In this document: in pieces, positions 7,112 through 15,465 of the stretch
How the letters are laid out: each line of letters begins with the position of its first letter
Position numbering within the stretch: the stretch's first letter is position 1
Source: [Phormidium] sp. LEGE 05292
Lineage (GTDB): Bacteria; Cyanobacteriota; Cyanobacteriia; Cyanobacteriales; Aerosakkonemataceae
Reading direction: 5' to 3'
Assembly: GCF_015207735.1 (NCBI RefSeq)
Contig: NZ_JADEWG010000011.1
Location: 1 to 64,000 of the forward strand
Length of the DNA: 64,000 nucleotides
Notes under the pieces: generated by a model
Seen by the model: only the letters and a program-made list of their open reading frames with translations
Told to the model about the DNA's origin: nothing
Database searches by the model: none
Made by a program: the position numbers and the translations under genes

Positions 7112-8368
7112 TTAGATCGGTTTTAGCTTTACATAGATTTCCTCAACTTTCTTTTGACACTTGTCAAGAACTTCTTTTTGCCCTTGCTCTCCCCAAGAAA
7201 AGTCATTGCGAATATACTCTAATGTTATTTCACCTAATTTGACAGTTTGCGAGTAACAATACCATCCCATACCGCCGATTGATGCAAGTCCGCCCAGAGC
7301 TAGTCCTAGTCCACCCACAGGTGTCAGTGCAGTTGTGGCTGCATCTGTTAAAATGAGAGCGGCGATTCCACCCACACTATTTACACCCAAAATCTTCAAA
7401 CAAGTCCACATAATTTCTCCTGCCCTCTTCTTGGTTATTTGTTTTCCCATGATTTTACATATCGTAAACACCATACCTATTAGGAGTGCAGGATAAACAG
7501 TCACTGTGGAGGCTGGTACTACTATACCTACAATTGCAGCCGTACCGAAAGCACTGATTACCTTCCGTGCTACTTTTAACCTGATCTCAAAAATACGATT
7601 ATTGATCTTATGATTCAATTCACCAGCACGTTGGGTTGGATCTAGAACATTCATTAATTCACCTAATGTCCCAGCGCTCTCATAGAGGCGTTCGAGCAGT
7701 TGAGGTAATTCCTGTCGGAGCATTTGATCACGCTCTGGATCAAAAAGCATGGCACTACCATAAACAATGTCCTCTGGAGACTTCACAAATTTGCTCATCT
7801 TTTCTGAAATTCGAGAGCATATAATTTTCTGCTCGTTCTTGGGTTGATTCTTTGTAACCTTATCCCACTGGTTAACAAATACAATCTTAGGAATATTTGG
7901 TGAATGTTCATGAATTAAATTGAACAATTCTATTTCATCTTGATAAGGCTCACTATTAATTACAAAAATATGTCCATGAGCTTTCTTGGCTTCTTCAATC
8001 CCCAATTTTTCGTTCTCTTCTTGACCCATTATCCCAGGTACATCTACTAGATACCAAGGTTCTTTTTTATAGGGAGTTGCTATAGTTGTTTTATCGTGTT
8101 CGACACCAACTTTAGCTACATCCATATTCATTAATGAATTGATAATTGCCGACTTACCAACAGAAGTTTTGCCAAACAGGACTACCCAAACTAAGCCAGT
8201 TTTTATACGTTCTAAAAGTTCGTTTATTTCCTTGAATTCGTTTTGTATTTCTTGACGTTCTCCATCGTTGAGTTTTTTACTGAATTGCTCCTTTAGGTTT
8301 TCTAACGCTTCCTGTAGTTCAGCCTGAATTTGAGAAATATCATTACGAATTTCTTGATTACTAACCAT
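7112..8368 (-). CDS. Membrane-anchored dynamin/Era-like GTPase
   Basis: A P-loop GTPase of the 50S-binding/IRG-dynamin-like type, 418 aa. Residues 1-58 are a coiled coil. G1 is GKTSVGKS (66-73), G3 is DVPG (109-112) and G4 is NQWD (166-169). After the G domain two hydrophobic segments (about 270-310 and 335-372, the latter Gly/Ala-rich) should anchor it in a membrane, and a short helical tail follows. It sits 3 bases behind a paralogous GTPase and has AGGAGG inside the end of that gene as ribosome binding site, so the pair is translated from one mRNA. Paired bacterial dynamin-like GTPases act in membrane remodelling, and some act in phage defence. The role here is not known. Confidence 0.8.
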   Translation of the reverse strand: MVSNQEIRNDISQIQAELQEALENLKEQFSKKLNDGERQEIQNEFKEINELLERIKTGLVWVVLFGKTSVGKSAIINSLMNMDVAKVGVEHDKTTIATPYKKEPWYLVDVPGIMGQEENEKLGIEEAKKAHGHIFVINSEPYQDEIELFNLIHEHSPNIPKIVFVNQWDKVTKNQPKNEQKIICSRISEKMSKFVKSPEDIVYGSAMLFDPERDQMLRQELPQLLERLYESAGTLGELMNVLDPTQRAGELNHKINNRIFEIRLKVARKVISAFGTAAIVGIVVPASTVTVYPALLIGMVFTICKIMGKQITKKRAGEIMWTCLKILGVNSVGGIAALILTDAATTALTPVGGLGLALGGLASIGGMGWYCYSQTVKLGEITLEYIRNDFSWGEQGQKEVLDKCQKKVEEIYVKLKPI

Positions 8369-8371
8369 ATT

Positions 8372-10081
8372 CTAAAAAACCTCCTTGATTTTATTGATTA
8401 ATTGGGGTAAGTTCTGTCGAACCATTTCATCATTTTTTTGGTTTAAATTCATAGCATTACCATAAACAATGTCCTCTGCATTCTTTACAAACTTGCCCAT
8501 CTTTTCTGAGATCAGACAGCGTATAATCTCCTGCTCTTTCTTGGGAGTATGGTTTTGAATAATATCCCACTTGTTAACAAATACAATCTTGGGAATATCA
8601 GGAGAATGAGCATGAACTATGTCGAACGACTCCATTTCATCTTTATAAGGCTCACCATCAATTACAAAAATCTGACCATCAGCTTGTTGAGCCTTTTTAA
8701 TTGCCAGTTCTTCGTAATTTTTGTTACCAATTATTCCAGGCAAATCTAGCCAAACAAAAGGTGATTTGAAACAAATAATAAGTAAATCATTTTGTTCAGA
8801 AGTTGTAGCTATATCGGCACCAATCAATGAATTGAGAATTGCCGACTTACCAACAGAAGTTTTGCCAAAAAGGGCTATTATTTTATCTTTGACCTCAGCT
8901 ACGCTAACTGAAAATAATCGAGAAAACTCTACTGAGCCTTTACTGGTGTTAGCTTCAATGGGTTCTACAAATGTCACAACACTAATTAATTCAGTTTGCT
9001 CGTTAAAAGCAGCTAAATTAACTTGGCATAGATCAATAGACTTAGCTTCTATTTTTGTACCTTGTATATCTGCTTCAATATTTTGTTCTCGTAACAACTT
9101 TTTAAGGTCGTCATTTGATAAAGATAATTTACCAACCATTTTGGTTTTAATTTGCGTTAATGCGCCTGCGTCAGCATTGATATCAGCAGATGGATTAAAC
9201 TTCCAGTGTTTCTCATCTTCATTTTTAGTAAAAATCTTATTTAATTCTTTGGTTATAATATTAGGTTTTAAATCATCCTGATTATATGTTGACTGCCATT
9301 TGGTTTCGTCAAAGTTCTTTGAAGATTCAGATTGATTCCAATAAGTTAATAGTTTATCAAATATTCCAGACTCAAAATGATCCGGTTTCTCAATAACTGC
9401 ATCAAAAGAAACTTCTGTGTGAATTTTTTCTAGTAATTTTCTTAAGTCATCTCGATGTACATAAGCTACATCACCTAAACCGTGTAATTTTTTATATAGT
9501 TTACTGTCCTTGAGTTTTTGGAGTGAAAACTTGACTGTGTTTTGCTGTGCTTTTCGAGCAGAAACAGAGAATTCATATTCAAGAGTCATCGAAGATAATT
9601 TTTTTTCGATTTTAAGAGCAGTATCTCTATCAGGAGATGCTATTTTGATTGTAAATTCTTGTGAGGGTTGACCAAATTCAAAATGATCTCTAATAATTTT
9701 TGATTCTAATTCTACCTCTTTTAAATCGGGAATATTAACTTTTATATAGGGAGTTGGTAGAGCGAAAATACTTGACAGTTGAATTTTTTGCGCCTGTTCT
9801 GGATACCGCTTACATATAGATTGGTATGCAAGTTTTCTAGCTTCTTCGTTATCTAACAGTATTGTCAGGCTAGTTCTCCAAGAATGTCCCTGCCATTGCT
9901 CGCTTTTAACTAATAGCTGATTATTGCTGATTTCTGGAATAAAAAGCGGGTCGTAGCGAAATTGCCAATTTTGTGGACTGTCAGGCTTATTGTTTGTTGC
10001 TTCCCAAATGCGTTTTGTTTGTTGATTAAAATCAAATGACGCAATTTCCGTTGCCGAGAACACAAAGTCAGAAAAATTCAT
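8372..10081 (-). CDS. GTPase with large unknown N-terminal region
   Basis: 569 aa. The C-terminal 170 residues are a G domain closely related to that of the downstream gene: GKTSVGKS (406-413), DLPG (446-449) and NKWD (503-506), with near-identical blocks such as HSPDIPKIVFVN and ISEKMGKFVKNAEDIVYG. It ends right after the G domain, so it lacks the membrane segments of its partner. Residues 1-395 match no family I know. They are mixed alpha/beta and include two regions with similar KLLRE/KLLEK helices (about 210-220 and 322-335). First gene of the pair, preceded by the ATGAG-box array at 10172-10226. A soluble plus membrane GTPase pair suggests a heteromeric machine. Confidence 0.75.
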   Translation of the reverse strand: MNFSDFVFSATEIASFDFNQQTKRIWEATNNKPDSPQNWQFRYDPLFIPEISNNQLLVKSEQWQGHSWRTSLTILLDNEEARKLAYQSICKRYPEQAQKIQLSSIFALPTPYIKVNIPDLKEVELESKIIRDHFEFGQPSQEFTIKIASPDRDTALKIEKKLSSMTLEYEFSVSARKAQQNTVKFSLQKLKDSKLYKKLHGLGDVAYVHRDDLRKLLEKIHTEVSFDAVIEKPDHFESGIFDKLLTYWNQSESSKNFDETKWQSTYNQDDLKPNIITKELNKIFTKNEDEKHWKFNPSADINADAGALTQIKTKMVGKLSLSNDDLKKLLREQNIEADIQGTKIEAKSIDLCQVNLAAFNEQTELISVVTFVEPIEANTSKGSVEFSRLFSVSVAEVKDKIIALFGKTSVGKSAILNSLIGADIATTSEQNDLLIICFKSPFVWLDLPGIIGNKNYEELAIKKAQQADGQIFVIDGEPYKDEMESFDIVHAHSPDIPKIVFVNKWDIIQNHTPKKEQEIIRCLISEKMGKFVKNAEDIVYGNAMNLNQKNDEMVRQNLPQLINKIKEVF

Positions 10082-10171
10082 ATTGATCTACCGTTTGCTT
10101 TGAATTTTCAATTTGGCTCTATATGGTTTGTTTTATCTATAAGTCAACTTAGCTTTTAACCTGAAGCTGAT

Positions 10172-10226
10172 TCAACCTATAAATCTCATAAACAATCTCA
10201 CCCAAAGCTCATTAAAAATCTCATGA
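10172..10226 (-). promoter_or_regulatory. ATGAG-box operator array upstream of the GTPase pair
   Basis: In the sense of the GTPase genes, four ATGAG/GTGAG boxes lie at 12, 11 and 12-nt steps (plus-strand CTCAT at 10185, 10197 as CTCAC, 10208 and 10220), followed by ATAGGTTGAA. The last box is about 90 bases before the start codon. The same array occurs at 25918, 27134, 29029 and 45273. Regular 11-12-nt direct repeats are typical of OmpR/PhoB-family response-regulator sites. Confidence 0.65.
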
Positions 10227-10317
10227 GAAAATCTGAAATCAGTATATAATTACTTAGAAAACTGTATTTAAGCCAGTATTGGGTCGAGTTACGGACAAAG
10301 GGCGAGCTTTTGCCTCT

Positions 10318-10398
10318 ATGAACCTAGATTCTGTCCTGGAAATCGTTAACCGCAAGCTGATTGAAAGCCAAAATCCTCCCCTGAATACCGCAGAGTAG
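10318..10398 (+). pseudogene. Truncated 5' end of an HTH/AAA (VMAP-type) gene
   Basis: 26 codons from ATG 10318 match the first codons of the 27281 gene almost exactly (MN.D..LE..NRKLIESQNPPLNTAE), then hit TAG 10396-10398. The roughly 200 upstream bases are also shared with the 27281 upstream region, including the ATGAG boxes. The rest of the gene is missing. It is the leftover of a duplicated module in which an AAA gene was divergent from an effector operon. A TTGGACTT/AAGTCCAA hairpin (10433-10454) follows. Confidence 0.8.
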
Positions 10399-10498
10399 TG
10401 GAGGTAATTTTTCAGACAACGATCGTCAGAGATTGGACTTTATCCAAAGTCCAAGACCTCTACAAAACTGACTTTATAATTCTTATTTTGAGGAAAGC

Positions 10499-11527
10499 TT
10501 ATAGTTTGGTAATACTACCTTGCTTAATCTCAAACCTTTGATATGCTCTAATGGTGGCTTCATCATTATCCCCAAGTATCGCTCGCGCATAGTCCAAATA
10601 ATCGAAAGGGTCAACGCCTGAGTTAGCTATGCAAGCTTTCAGGTATGCTCCCCTAAACTTGTGATAGGTCATATCCTCTATAATTGCCCAATCTTTTGCC
10701 CGTTCATTCAACACTTTTGACCATCGTCTGTTAACTCTCTCTGGGTCTTCTGTTGCTGGAAAACGCTTGTCGTGTTTCTCTAAAAATTCCATTCCTGCTA
10801 ACACTAAATCAGTTGATAATAAAGTAGGAATAGCAAACTCAAAATCTCTCAACTTCTGACCGTCGAGTTTTCTACTTTTCCCTTTCAGTTGACCTTTGAA
10901 ACCTAGATCATAATCTCCAATTTTTCTCAACTTGGCTGATAAGTGGACTTCTGCCATTCTCCGCCCCGTTGCTAAAGCGAGCGCACAAGAAACATCCCGC
11001 CATTCCACATCAAACAAGCCTGCTCCATTAGCCACTTGTGTAAGCACTTCCTTGGCTTTAATTAAGTAGGGTGATAGGTTTAAAGGTATTCTATTTTCAG
11101 CCTTTGAACGAGCTTTAACTTGTTCTCGATACCGGACATTTTGCTTTTCTTTGTAGGGACTGAATAGGAAACTTAAAGCATTACCAAAGTGAGTAATTAT
11201 TGTGCAAACTGGATTGTAATTAGCCTGGTCTAGCAGTTCAGTTTTAGCAGCTTTTTTTAACTCTTTTTTCAATATTGTAATTTGGCGTAAGCAAGTACCG
11301 TATTCTTTTTGCTCTTCTGGTCGATCGTCTGGGTAATTAGCCTTTAATAGTGAGGCTTCCTTAGTGGCTAAATCTTTCCAACCTATCAAACCCTCAGATT
11401 TTACACCTTTCTCTCTGTTGCTGCGATTATATGGTGCTAGGGCTTCAAATTTGGGGAGTAGTTCCTTTACTCGCCACTCGATAAACTCATTAGTCAATTC
11501 ATCAGGATGCTTTAGCTGTCTACTCAT
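10499..11527 (-). CDS. Telomere resolvase (protelomerase)
   Basis: This enzyme cuts palindromic telomere junctions and rejoins the strands as closed hairpins, maintaining linear replicons. The 342-aa protein shows the conserved catalytic domain of the TelN/TelK/TelA/ResT family: arginine in ATGRRMAEV (189-190), a lysine in GQLKGKSRK (K215 region; compare GQAKKRS in TelN), TYHKFRGAY (287-295; R292, compare VYKDSRAIY), and ILGDNDEATIRAYQRF with Tyr329 as nucleophile (compare ILGHDDENTQLHYKQF). The usual His after LG is Asp320 here. It is shorter than known members (about 440-640 aa) and has a reduced helical N-terminus. The start is ATG 11527 with AAGGA just upstream. It is divergent from 11719, and its promoter repeats a telomere word. 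Confidence 0.92.
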   Translation of the reverse strand: MSRQLKHPDELTNEFIEWRVKELLPKFEALAPYNRSNREKGVKSEGLIGWKDLATKEASLLKANYPDDRPEEQKEYGTCLRQITILKKELKKAAKTELLDQANYNPVCTIITHFGNALSFLFSPYKEKQNVRYREQVKARSKAENRIPLNLSPYLIKAKEVLTQVANGAGLFDVEWRDVSCALALATGRRMAEVHLSAKLRKIGDYDLGFKGQLKGKSRKLDGQKLRDFEFAIPTLLSTDLVLAGMEFLEKHDKRFPATEDPERVNRRWSKVLNERAKDWAIIEDMTYHKFRGAYLKACIANSGVDPFDYLDYARAILGDNDEATIRAYQRFEIKQGSITKL

Positions 11528-11718
11528 CTTCCTTGCTCTGATTTACTCTGCTTTTAAAGTAAGCAAGGAATAAGCTAAACGTCCATGAATTAATGCTTAT
11601 GATAACTTCCTTGAATACATTAATATTAGTATATTAAACCTATTTATCTATTGAGTAGTGGTATTGATAAAATACTATTAACCCACTAATCTATAGATAT
11701 ACCAATAAATTAACCGAT
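11528..11718. promoter_or_regulatory. Divergent promoter region with telomere-like words
   Basis: This AT-rich region separates the resolvase from the 11719 gene. TTCCTTGCT at 11529-11537 and AAGCAAGGAAT at 11561-11571 form an inverted pair. Both words occur in the same relative orientation in the 1-68 palindrome (8-18 and 51-61), and a third TTCCTTG lies at 11607. The first copy also supplies the resolvase ribosome binding site. The arrangement suggests that the resolvase binds and represses its own promoter. An AT-rich imperfect dyad (TTAATATTAGTATATTAA near 11620) is also present. Confidence 0.5.
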
Positions 11719-12687
11719 ATGGCTACTCAACCGAAAAATGATTGGCCCAAATTGGGTGAGAAATTAGCTCGAAAGCTTGATGGCATTGCTGATGAAGCCC
11801 AGATTAAGAAACTGGTAATCGATGCCGTCAACCAAATTATTGATGCTGGAGTTACCTTAAAACGCCCGTTAGGTATTATTCGCAAACAAATAGAAGCTAA
11901 ATTTCCGAAACTGCCAGCGACACAAGTCAAGCCTGATGGGTATTATTTCACTAACACAGGACAAGGTAGAGTAGAACGCTTTGAGCATTTGGCATTGTGG
12001 TATTTAACCGAGAATACCGAGCGATGGAGTGTAACGGGCGATGATGCTAGAAGGGAATACTGGCAAGGTTTACCTAAGTTTGGCATTCAGCAATCAACGC
12101 AGTCAGGAAAAACGGAAACTTCAAAAACATCACCACTACCTACTTTGACTACTCAAATGTTGGAAACTGCTGTCGTTGATGCTTTAGGACTCGATGAGGA
12201 AACTAAAGAAATTTTAGGATTGGCAAGGACACATTCTGGCTTAGATTTGGCTGAATTTATCCAGAAGGCTGTAAAGACTTATGCTAACACCATCACTGGG
12301 AAAATTAGACGCTTAGAAGAGGACAGCTTAGAAAATATTTCAACGGAGGAATTACTCAATAATCCTAAATATTCTACTTATCCTGGTAGAGCGGAAGAGA
12401 TGGTTAGAAGAGCGATTAATGCTATCAAAATCTATAATTCGGAAGTAGCGACCGAACCGAAACAGCGATGGATTATTACTCAAAGTTTGTTATCTGAACT
12501 AACAGGTTCTAGAGGCTCTGTTGTCCAATCAGCTATGAAGAAATATCGAGATGATATCAACTCTCATCATCAGAAATACCCTGACTTTTTTAATGAAGAT
12601 GGTACTCTCAAACAATACTTTAATCGCAAGCGTGGTATTGATATCAGGGATGAGATTGACTTGGTTCAGCTAGTCCCTAATGGATAG
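11719..12687 (+). CDS. Putative DNA-binding replicon protein, resolvase neighbour
   Basis: 322 aa, divergently transcribed from the telomere resolvase. The N-terminal 115 residues are helical (KLGEKLARKLDGIADEAQIKKLV). A Thr/Ser-rich linker follows. The C-terminal half (about 225-310) carries RAEEMVRRAINAIKIYN and then an HTH-like stretch (ITQSLLSELTGSRGSVVQSAMKKY) resembling helix-turn-helix regions of cyanobacterial plasmid proteins. No catalytic motif was seen. The position suggests a role in telomere binding, segregation or copy control, but this is inference; I do not recognise a named family. Confidence 0.6.
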   Translation: MATQPKNDWPKLGEKLARKLDGIADEAQIKKLVIDAVNQIIDAGVTLKRPLGIIRKQIEAKFPKLPATQVKPDGYYFTNTGQGRVERFEHLALWYLTENTERWSVTGDDARREYWQGLPKFGIQQSTQSGKTETSKTSPLPTLTTQMLETAVVDALGLDEETKEILGLARTHSGLDLAEFIQKAVKTYANTITGKIRRLEEDSLENISTEELLNNPKYSTYPGRAEEMVRRAINAIKIYNSEVATEPKQRWIITQSLLSELTGSRGSVVQSAMKKYRDDINSHHQKYPDFFNEDGTLKQYFNRKRGIDIRDEIDLVQLVPNG

Positions 12688-12760
12688 CGACTAAAACTAA
12701 AAACCTTTGATGGATAATTTGTGGGTCTAATATCTGAAATTCCCCGGAGCAAATCTATGC

Positions 12761-14740
12761 TTAAACCAGCTTAATATCTAGCGGTAATTGCTTAACTGGT
12801 TGCAGATTTTTTGGCGGATTACCATCTTTAATCTGTGGGTAATCATGGTGAGTTGGATGTTTTAACAGTCTATCATCTATTGCACCAGTAGCTAAAGCTA
12901 TATAGCGGTTTGACATTAATTCTAGCCAGTGCCAAAACTGCTCCTTCTTCCCTTCAGGTAGATGCTTAGTCGTTGTGTTAATGTAATGCCGACAAGCATC
13001 ATTTAGAAGTATTGAAACAAAGCAGTTTCGATAATATCCATCAATTCCCAATGCTTTGACGTTGTAACTATGGTTCATCCCGACAAAATTGATGTACTTC
13101 TTCCGCCCACCAGTTCCAAAACTTCTGTACAGGTTTTGAATGTAAGAAACTGCGTCACTTCCAGCTTTTTTAGTCCCTTCCTTTTCAGCAACTGCTACTT
13201 CAATTCTGTCCAAAGTTTCTGCCATTTCATCAAAGAAAATTATCAGTCTGTTAGTTTTATTTCCGGGCTTTCTGTTGTCATATTCAGTTTGTAGGTACTT
13301 GAATTGCTGATAAATGTCGAGTGGATTATCTATTACTTTAATTCCCGCATCATCCCATGAGGTACTGTGATGAATATCAAAAGCCAAAAGCATCGCTGAA
13401 TCTGGTTCGATTAAGTCATCAATTCCCTTCTGGCTTAACTCCTGATTGATGATGGCATTGGCAATATATAAGGCTCCAGTACTTTTCGCACTTCCCGGTT
13501 CACCTATGACTAAGAAACCTAAGTTTTTTTGTACGCAATCATCGATTGATATCAATGATTTTTCCAATCTTTCCCGATTAGCGAGTGCTTTCTCTTTGTC
13601 GCTACGCTTGTCTATTCTGACTTCTAATCTGCCCTTGGATACTTCGATTATAGGCTTGCGAGTGAGATTTAAAAAGCCTGGTAGTTGGTCACAAACTGTC
13701 TTTAACTTGTTTTCATTGAAGGCACTAATTGGACGCAAGTAAATTACAGTTACTTTACCATCCTGCTTTTCTTCCATTGTGAGAAACTCGGTGTTAATAT
13801 CGGCTTCTAACAATAATTTTTGCACCATTTTAACTGAGTAGTTATCATCACATTTTTCTTTGAACAGCATTATGTGATATTCGGCAACTTGTTCAGCTAA
13901 CTGCTGTTTTTCAACTTCTAAAACTTCGATGATGTTTTTCAGGCGTTCATTCTGTACCAATCCATCATCAATTTGTTTCTGAAGTAATGCCCTCTCATTA
14001 GTTAACTCGACGTGAATCCGTCTCTCTTCTAAACTCAATTCTCTTCTAGCTAATTCCTGTTGTTCAGCTTGGTAACGTAATTGTTGTTTAATCTCATTGT
14101 TTTCTTCCGTCAGCTTTTGCGCCGCTAAGATTTTATTATCAGCATCTTCTTTGATTTGTTCGGTAACACTAATTGCCTGTTCAAGCTGTTGGGATAACTC
14201 CGCTACTACTCCAGAATACTCAGCCTGTAACTGCTCTATTTCTACCTTATGTGCTGTTTCAATGTTGGCAATCATGGCAGAATATTCAGTTTTTAGCTTG
14301 GTAGTTTCACGGTTTAATTGTTGTTTCAACTGCTCTATCTGTGCATCTCTACCCTGTAATAACTCTTTGTGGTAGGCAGCTTTTTGGTTGTTTTCACCTA
14401 AGAGTTTTTGCTCTAATTCAAATTTCTCAGCTATCAAGCTTTGCTCTAGCTCCTGCTTTTCTTTGATTAACTTTTCAACTTGACTAGAATTTAGATTTTC
14501 ATTCCAAGACTTCTCATCAAGTAACTTAGTTAACTGTGATTCAAGCTCATAAATACGTTGAGCTTTACTGTCTTCTAACTGCTTTCTACTTGGGACTTTA
14601 GCAACAAGGTAACTGGACAAAGGTAAGCCAGTGGCAATGGATATCCATACAATAGGGGTGTTGTTGATGCTATGCCCAAACAGAAATAATCCAAATACTG
14701 CTACATCTGCCAAATAAACTGTTTTTAATTTTCTATCCAT
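12761..14740 (-). CDS. Coiled-coil P-loop ATPase of plasmid cassette
   Basis: 659 aa from ATG 14740. Two N-terminal membrane segments (about 10-45: VAVFGLFLFGHS and VWISIATGLPLSSYLVA) are followed by a coiled coil of about 280 residues, then an ATPase domain with Walker A GEPGSAKST and Walker B LIIFFDEMAETL. The overall plan resembles FtsK/VirB4-like or TraD-like DNA-handling ATPases, but the family is uncertain. The longer upstream frame overlaps the 14725-14967 gene out of frame, so ATG 14740 is preferred. It overlaps that gene by 16 bases, implying coupled translation. It is the last gene of a seven-gene minus-strand cassette beside the resolvase and rep genes. DNA segregation or transfer is a reasonable guess. 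Confidence 0.7.
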   Translation of the reverse strand: MDRKLKTVYLADVAVFGLFLFGHSINNTPIVWISIATGLPLSSYLVAKVPSRKQLEDSKAQRIYELESQLTKLLDEKSWNENLNSSQVEKLIKEKQELEQSLIAEKFELEQKLLGENNQKAAYHKELLQGRDAQIEQLKQQLNRETTKLKTEYSAMIANIETAHKVEIEQLQAEYSGVVAELSQQLEQAISVTEQIKEDADNKILAAQKLTEENNEIKQQLRYQAEQQELARRELSLEERRIHVELTNERALLQKQIDDGLVQNERLKNIIEVLEVEKQQLAEQVAEYHIMLFKEKCDDNYSVKMVQKLLLEADINTEFLTMEEKQDGKVTVIYLRPISAFNENKLKTVCDQLPGFLNLTRKPIIEVSKGRLEVRIDKRSDKEKALANRERLEKSLISIDDCVQKNLGFLVIGEPGSAKSTGALYIANAIINQELSQKGIDDLIEPDSAMLLAFDIHHSTSWDDAGIKVIDNPLDIYQQFKYLQTEYDNRKPGNKTNRLIIFFDEMAETLDRIEVAVAEKEGTKKAGSDAVSYIQNLYRSFGTGGRKKYINFVGMNHSYNVKALGIDGYYRNCFVSILLNDACRHYINTTTKHLPEGKKEQFWHWLELMSNRYIALATGAIDDRLLKHPTHHDYPQIKDGNPPKNLQPVKQLPLDIKLV

Positions 14741-14967
14741 AGCCCCACCAATGACCCGATAATAACTGATGACAATTCTCCTACGTCTGACTGACGTTTT
14801 AGGTAGTAAACAGAACTTAAAACTATTCCACAGATAGCCAAGCGGATAAACAAAAAGGCTAAGTAACTTAGCTGATGAGTCACATAAAAAAAGCGTGTTA
14901 ACTGACAGCCTAAAGCCACCACAAAACACGCTAGAACTGACTCAATTACTGAGCGATTAATGTCCAT
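14725..14967 (-). CDS. Small membrane protein, 80 aa
   Basis: Two or three hydrophobic segments (about 8-25, 30-52 and 66-78) separated by short charged turns; no known family. Start ATG 14967 overlaps the end of the upstream coiled-coil gene by 11 bases, and its stop overlaps the start of the ATPase gene by 16 bases. Both overlaps support a real, translationally coupled gene that probably partners the membrane-anchored ATPase. Confidence 0.7.
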   Translation of the reverse strand: MDINRSVIESVLACFVVALGCQLTRFFYVTHQLSYLAFLFIRLAICGIVLSSVYYLKRQSDVGELSSVIIGSLVGLWIEN

Positions 14968-15463
14968 ACTTTAGTGCTAAAAGTTGTTTCTTTTGGTCTA
15001 GTTGTTTCTGCATTACTGACAAATCGACTTCCCACTCTTGCGCTGCCGCTAAGTACTTCTGACTTTGGTACTCGCTACGCATCTTCTCAAATTCAAAGTC
15101 TTGATCTGCTTGTAATGCTTTCTGATTTTCCACACCTGCAAGTGCATTCAGCCTCTCAATTAACGATTGTGTCTTTTCCCGTTCAAAGTTTAACTGCTGA
15201 CTAGTTTGCTGGACTTTCTGGGTATTAATCTGTTGCTGTAAGTTGAATTTTTCACTGTCAGATTGAGTTTTTGATTGTTCGTAGTTCAGCCTAACTTGTT
15301 CCTGATTCGTGCGTTCTTTTTCAATGGCTGTCTTGGTTTTTAGCCGCACATTTTCAGCCTTCATTCTCTCCAATCTTGAGAGAGCATTATTAACAGCCTG
15401 TTGCTGTTGTGCGGCGCAAATTTCCGCAGGAATTTTAATTTCACATTTGCAGCTATCACACAT
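14957..15463 (-). CDS. Coiled-coil protein with N-terminal Cys cluster
   Basis: 168 aa. Starts MCDSCKCEIKI, with a C-x2-C-x-C cluster that could bind metal, plus Cys16. The rest, from about residue 20 onward, is a Gln/Glu/Lys-rich coiled coil (ERTNQEQVRLNYEQSKTQ) with no catalytic motif. It sits 2 bases after the 15466 gene and overlaps the membrane gene. Several proteins of this cassette share coiled coils with the 659-aa ATPase, which suggests assembly into one complex. Function unknown. Confidence 0.7.
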   Translation of the reverse strand: MCDSCKCEIKIPAEICAAQQQQAVNNALSRLERMKAENVRLKTKTAIEKERTNQEQVRLNYEQSKTQSDSEKFNLQQQINTQKVQQTSQQLNFEREKTQSLIERLNALAGVENQKALQADQDFEFEKMRSEYQSQKYLAAAQEWEVDLSVMQKQLDQKKQLLALKYGH

Positions 15464-15465
15464 TT

